From Azospirillum endophyticum (GTDB lineage: Bacteria > Pseudomonadota > Alphaproteobacteria > Azospirillales > Azospirillaceae), in contig NZ_JAENHM010000089.1 of assembly GCF_016595245.1 (NCBI RefSeq), positions 21,616-53,928 of the forward strand: DNA of 32,313 nucleotides, written 5' to 3'. This document shows, piece after piece, positions 32,066-32,313 of this stretch. Numbering within the stretch: position 1 is the first letter of the stretch; the number at the start of each line of letters is the position of its first letter. The position numbers were made by a program, and so were the translations under genes. The notes under the pieces were generated by a model. The model ran no database searches, had not been told where the DNA came from, and worked only from the letters and a program-made list of their open reading frames with translations.

Positions 32066-32313
32066 TGACCTCCGATCACAGAACCGCATCGGGTGCGCTC
32101 GGCCAGGAGGCCCTGGACGAAGAGGCGGCGCGGCGTCTCGTGCGCCTGCAGTCGGACGCGGTCACCGACGCCGAGCGGCGCGACACCGACGCATGGCTGG
32201 CGGCCAGCCCGGACCACCGGGCCGCCTTCGACGCCCTGCGCGAGGTCTGGAGTGCGCTGGACGGCATGCCGGATCCGCGCCCCGCCGGTGCCGCCGGCCT
32301 TGCCGCCTCCGCT
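32066..32313 (+). CDS. FecR-family anti-sigma regulator, 5' part (runs off the window)
   Basis: From ATG 32066 an open frame continues to the right edge without a stop (82 codons visible). It begins MTSDHRTASGALGQEALDEE and contains AARRLVRLQSDAVTDAERRD, then TDAWLAASPDHRAAFDALRE and VWSALDG. This is the N-terminal DUF4880-type domain of FecR proteins ('W......D....ER..F..WL..SP.H..AF'), the cytoplasmic part that holds the FecI sigma factor. The membrane helix and periplasmic FecR domain should lie beyond the edge. It follows the fecI-like gene in the same direction, as expected for the pair. Confidence 0.88.

Overview
The window is high-GC, densely coded DNA that looks like a plasmid or chromid segment of an alphaproteobacterium. 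The mix of gene families (tripartite tricarboxylate transporters, a kinase/ATPase/histidine-kinase giant, a Cache-type chemoreceptor, an RsbQ-like hydrolase, FecI/FecR) fits a rhizosphere Azospirillum-like member of the Rhodospirillales. This is inferred from gene content only; no rRNA or other phylogenetic marker is present.

Region 1 (1-1130) is an insertion-sequence graveyard: the 3' part of an IS3-family transposase on the minus strand, then a truncated IS30-family transposase whose reading frame runs into the C-terminal half of an HPF/RaiA-type ribosome hibernation protein, followed by a strong hairpin terminator. Region 2 (1200-5039) holds a XRE-cupin regulator with a palindrome upstream, an HSL-family esterase, an RsbQ/KAI2-like alpha/beta hydrolase and an AraC-type regulator. 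Region 3 (5128-12379) is a translationally coupled three-gene signalling module: a 1686-residue pseudokinase-AAA-GAF-histidine kinase, a receiver-PAS-histidine kinase, and a FixJ-type LuxR response regulator. A methyl-accepting chemotaxis protein (12728-14404) and a convergent small EamA transporter follow.

Region 4 (14891-26423) is a catabolic island bounded by two same-orientation copies of an internally deleted IS5-family element. Between them are a LysR regulator, divergent from two complete TctC-TctB-TctA-type transporters separated by an HpcH/HpaI aldolase, a Tat-exported SMP-30/gluconolactonase-like protein, decayed remnants, and a tartronate semialdehyde reductase-like dehydrogenase. 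Together these suggest uptake and breakdown of a sugar acid: the lactone is opened, the aldolase splits the 2-keto acid, and the reductase turns tartronate semialdehyde into glycerate. The outer flanks of the two IS copies carry the same trinucleotide (TCA), so the island may once have moved as a composite transposon.

Region 5 (26593-32313) is an iron-uptake region: a Fur-box-like promoter, a four-gene siderophore ABC importer (binding protein, two FecCD permeases, ATPase), a convergent lipoprotein, a second Fur-box/promoter, an ECF sigma factor of FecI type, and the start of a FecR anti-sigma regulator that runs off the window. No tRNA, rRNA or CRISPR array was seen.
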